A model generated the notes under the pieces. It was not told where the DNA came from. It ran no database searches and was given only the letters and a program-made list of their open reading frames with translations. Positions 5,475-6,203 of a stretch of DNA of 6,203 bases are shown piece after piece. This DNA is from Candidatus Zhuqueibacterota bacterium 4484_87 (GTDB lineage: Bacteria > Zhuqueibacterota > Zhuqueibacteria > Thermofontimicrobiales > Thermofontimicrobiaceae). Position numbers and translations under genes: made by a program. Position 1 is the stretch's first letter; the number at the start of each line of letters is the position of its first letter. The DNA is taken from assembly GCA_002085355.1 (NCBI GenBank), contig NATN01000177.1:1-6203 (forward strand), read 5' to 3'.

Positions 5475-6104
5475 ATGAAATCGATAATTTTAATCGGCAT
5501 TGCCGGAGGTTCCGGGTCGGGAAAAACCCTTGTATCCAAGCGGATTTATGATGAAATTGGTTCAGACAAGGTAACAATTATTCAACAGGATTCTTATTAT
5601 AAAGACCTTGGACATCTCGACCTGGAAGAAAGAAAAAAACAAAACTTTGACCATCCTGACGCATTTGACAACAAGTTATTGTTTGATCACATGATTGAGC
5701 TTCTCTCAGGCCACGAAGTGGAAGTGCCCCAGTACGACTTCAAAAATCACACCCGAAAAAAAGAAACAGAAAAAGTCAGCGACAACGTCGTCATTGTTCT
5801 CGAAGGTATCCTTATTTTGCACTATCCCGAAATTCGCAACATAATGGACATAAAAGTGTACGTGGATACTGCTGACGATATTCGGCTGATTCGCCGCATC
5901 CGCCGCGACGTACAGGAACGCGGCAGAAGTCTGGATTCCATCCTCGAACAATACGAAAAAAGCGTCAGACCCATGCATCTGCAATTCGTTGAACCAACTA
6001 AACGCTACGCAGATGTCATTTTGCCGGAGGGGGGCTACAACGTCGTTGCCATTGATTTATTGAAAACAAAAATCCGGGCACTGCTGCAGGAGAGAGGACA
6101 CTGA
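5475..6104 (+). CDS. udk: uridine/cytidine kinase
   Basis: P-loop kinase of 209 residues that phosphorylates uridine and cytidine to UMP and CMP. Visible features are the Walker A GIAGGSGSGKT (8-18), QQDSYYKD with catalytic D39, NFDHPDAFD (57-65), PQYDFKNHTR (85-94) that binds the nucleoside, VVIVLEGIL with E110, and the arginine-rich lid region RLIRRIRRDVQERGR (137-151). Length and motif order are those of bacterial Udk. AGGA lies seven bases before the ATG. It follows cdd by 19 bases and is followed 39 bases later by a probable thymidine kinase with no terminator between, forming a nucleoside-salvage operon in which Cdd supplies uridine. Confidence 0.97.
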   Translation: MKSIILIGIAGGSGSGKTLVSKRIYDEIGSDKVTIIQQDSYYKDLGHLDLEERKKQNFDHPDAFDNKLLFDHMIELLSGHEVEVPQYDFKNHTRKKETEKVSDNVVIVLEGILILHYPEIRNIMDIKVYVDTADDIRLIRRIRRDVQERGRSLDSILEQYEKSVRPMHLQFVEPTKRYADVILPEGGYNVVAIDLLKTKIRALLQERGH

Positions 6105-6143
6105 AAAAATAATTACATATCAATTTTAACAAACGAGGCGTAC

Positions 6144-6203
6144 ATGCTTGAAGTGATCACCGGCGCCATGGAGGCCGGAAAAACGTGGCTTTTATACAAA
6201 AGA
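6144..6203 (+). CDS. tdk: probable thymidine kinase, N-terminal fragment (cut by window edge)
   Basis: Only 20 codons are present: a short beta strand MLEVITG followed by a P-loop GAMEAGKT, and then a helix start WLLYKR. Type II thymidine kinases begin the same way, with a P-loop directly at the N-terminus of the form GPMFSGKT, so the G-x-M-x-x-GKT pattern fits. Position behind cdd and udk supports nucleoside salvage: thymidine to dTMP with ATP. GAGG lies about six bases before the ATG. P, F and S of the usual P-loop are replaced by A, E and A, so another small P-loop ATPase is possible. Confidence 0.6.
   Translation, partial: MLEVITGAMEAGKTWLLYKR

Overview
The window is an AT-rich bacterial chromosome segment with ordinary housekeeping and metabolic genes. 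I see no phage, insertion sequence, CRISPR or other mobile feature. It carries two sec/Tat-type lipoproteins, Shine-Dalgarno sites and near-perfect sigma-70 promoters. Together with a small Cys-rich DUF6485-type protein, the gene mix suggests a free-living Gram-negative anaerobe, perhaps of the FCB/Calditrichota-KSB1 type. That placement is an inference from general look only and is weak.

Layout: (1) 1-220, minus strand: the N-terminal end of a PAS-domain protein running off the left edge, with its own strong promoter at 273-301. (2) 371-3064, minus strand: a probable three-gene unit read right to left. It begins with a 65-residue Cys-rich protein, followed by an NlpC/P60 lipoprotein with two SH3b domains, then a dipeptide epimerase of the enolase superfamily. 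The unit is closed by a clear intrinsic terminator at 371-412. (3) 3065-3330: a divergent intergenic region with a perfect 22-bp palindrome and a textbook TTGACA/TATAAT promoter facing right. (4) 3331-4359, plus strand: a zinc-dependent alcohol dehydrogenase, apparently a single-gene transcript. (5) 4485-4940, plus strand: single-stranded DNA-binding protein with its own promoter and a strong terminator. (6) 5066-6203, plus strand: a pyrimidine-salvage operon of cytidine deaminase, uridine kinase and the first 20 codons of a probable thymidine kinase.

How the genes work together: the NlpC/P60 peptidase and the epimerase resemble the YkfC/YkfB pair of murein-peptide catabolism. The peptidase would release L-Ala-D-Glu-type dipeptides and the epimerase would turn them into L,L forms that normal peptidases can use. 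Here both proteins carry lipoprotein-type signal sequences, so the pair may act outside the cytoplasmic membrane; this is the most interesting point in the window. In the right half, Cdd makes uridine from cytidine, Udk phosphorylates uridine to UMP, and Tdk would phosphorylate thymidine. The system looks conventional overall. I found no strong case for a wholly new system.
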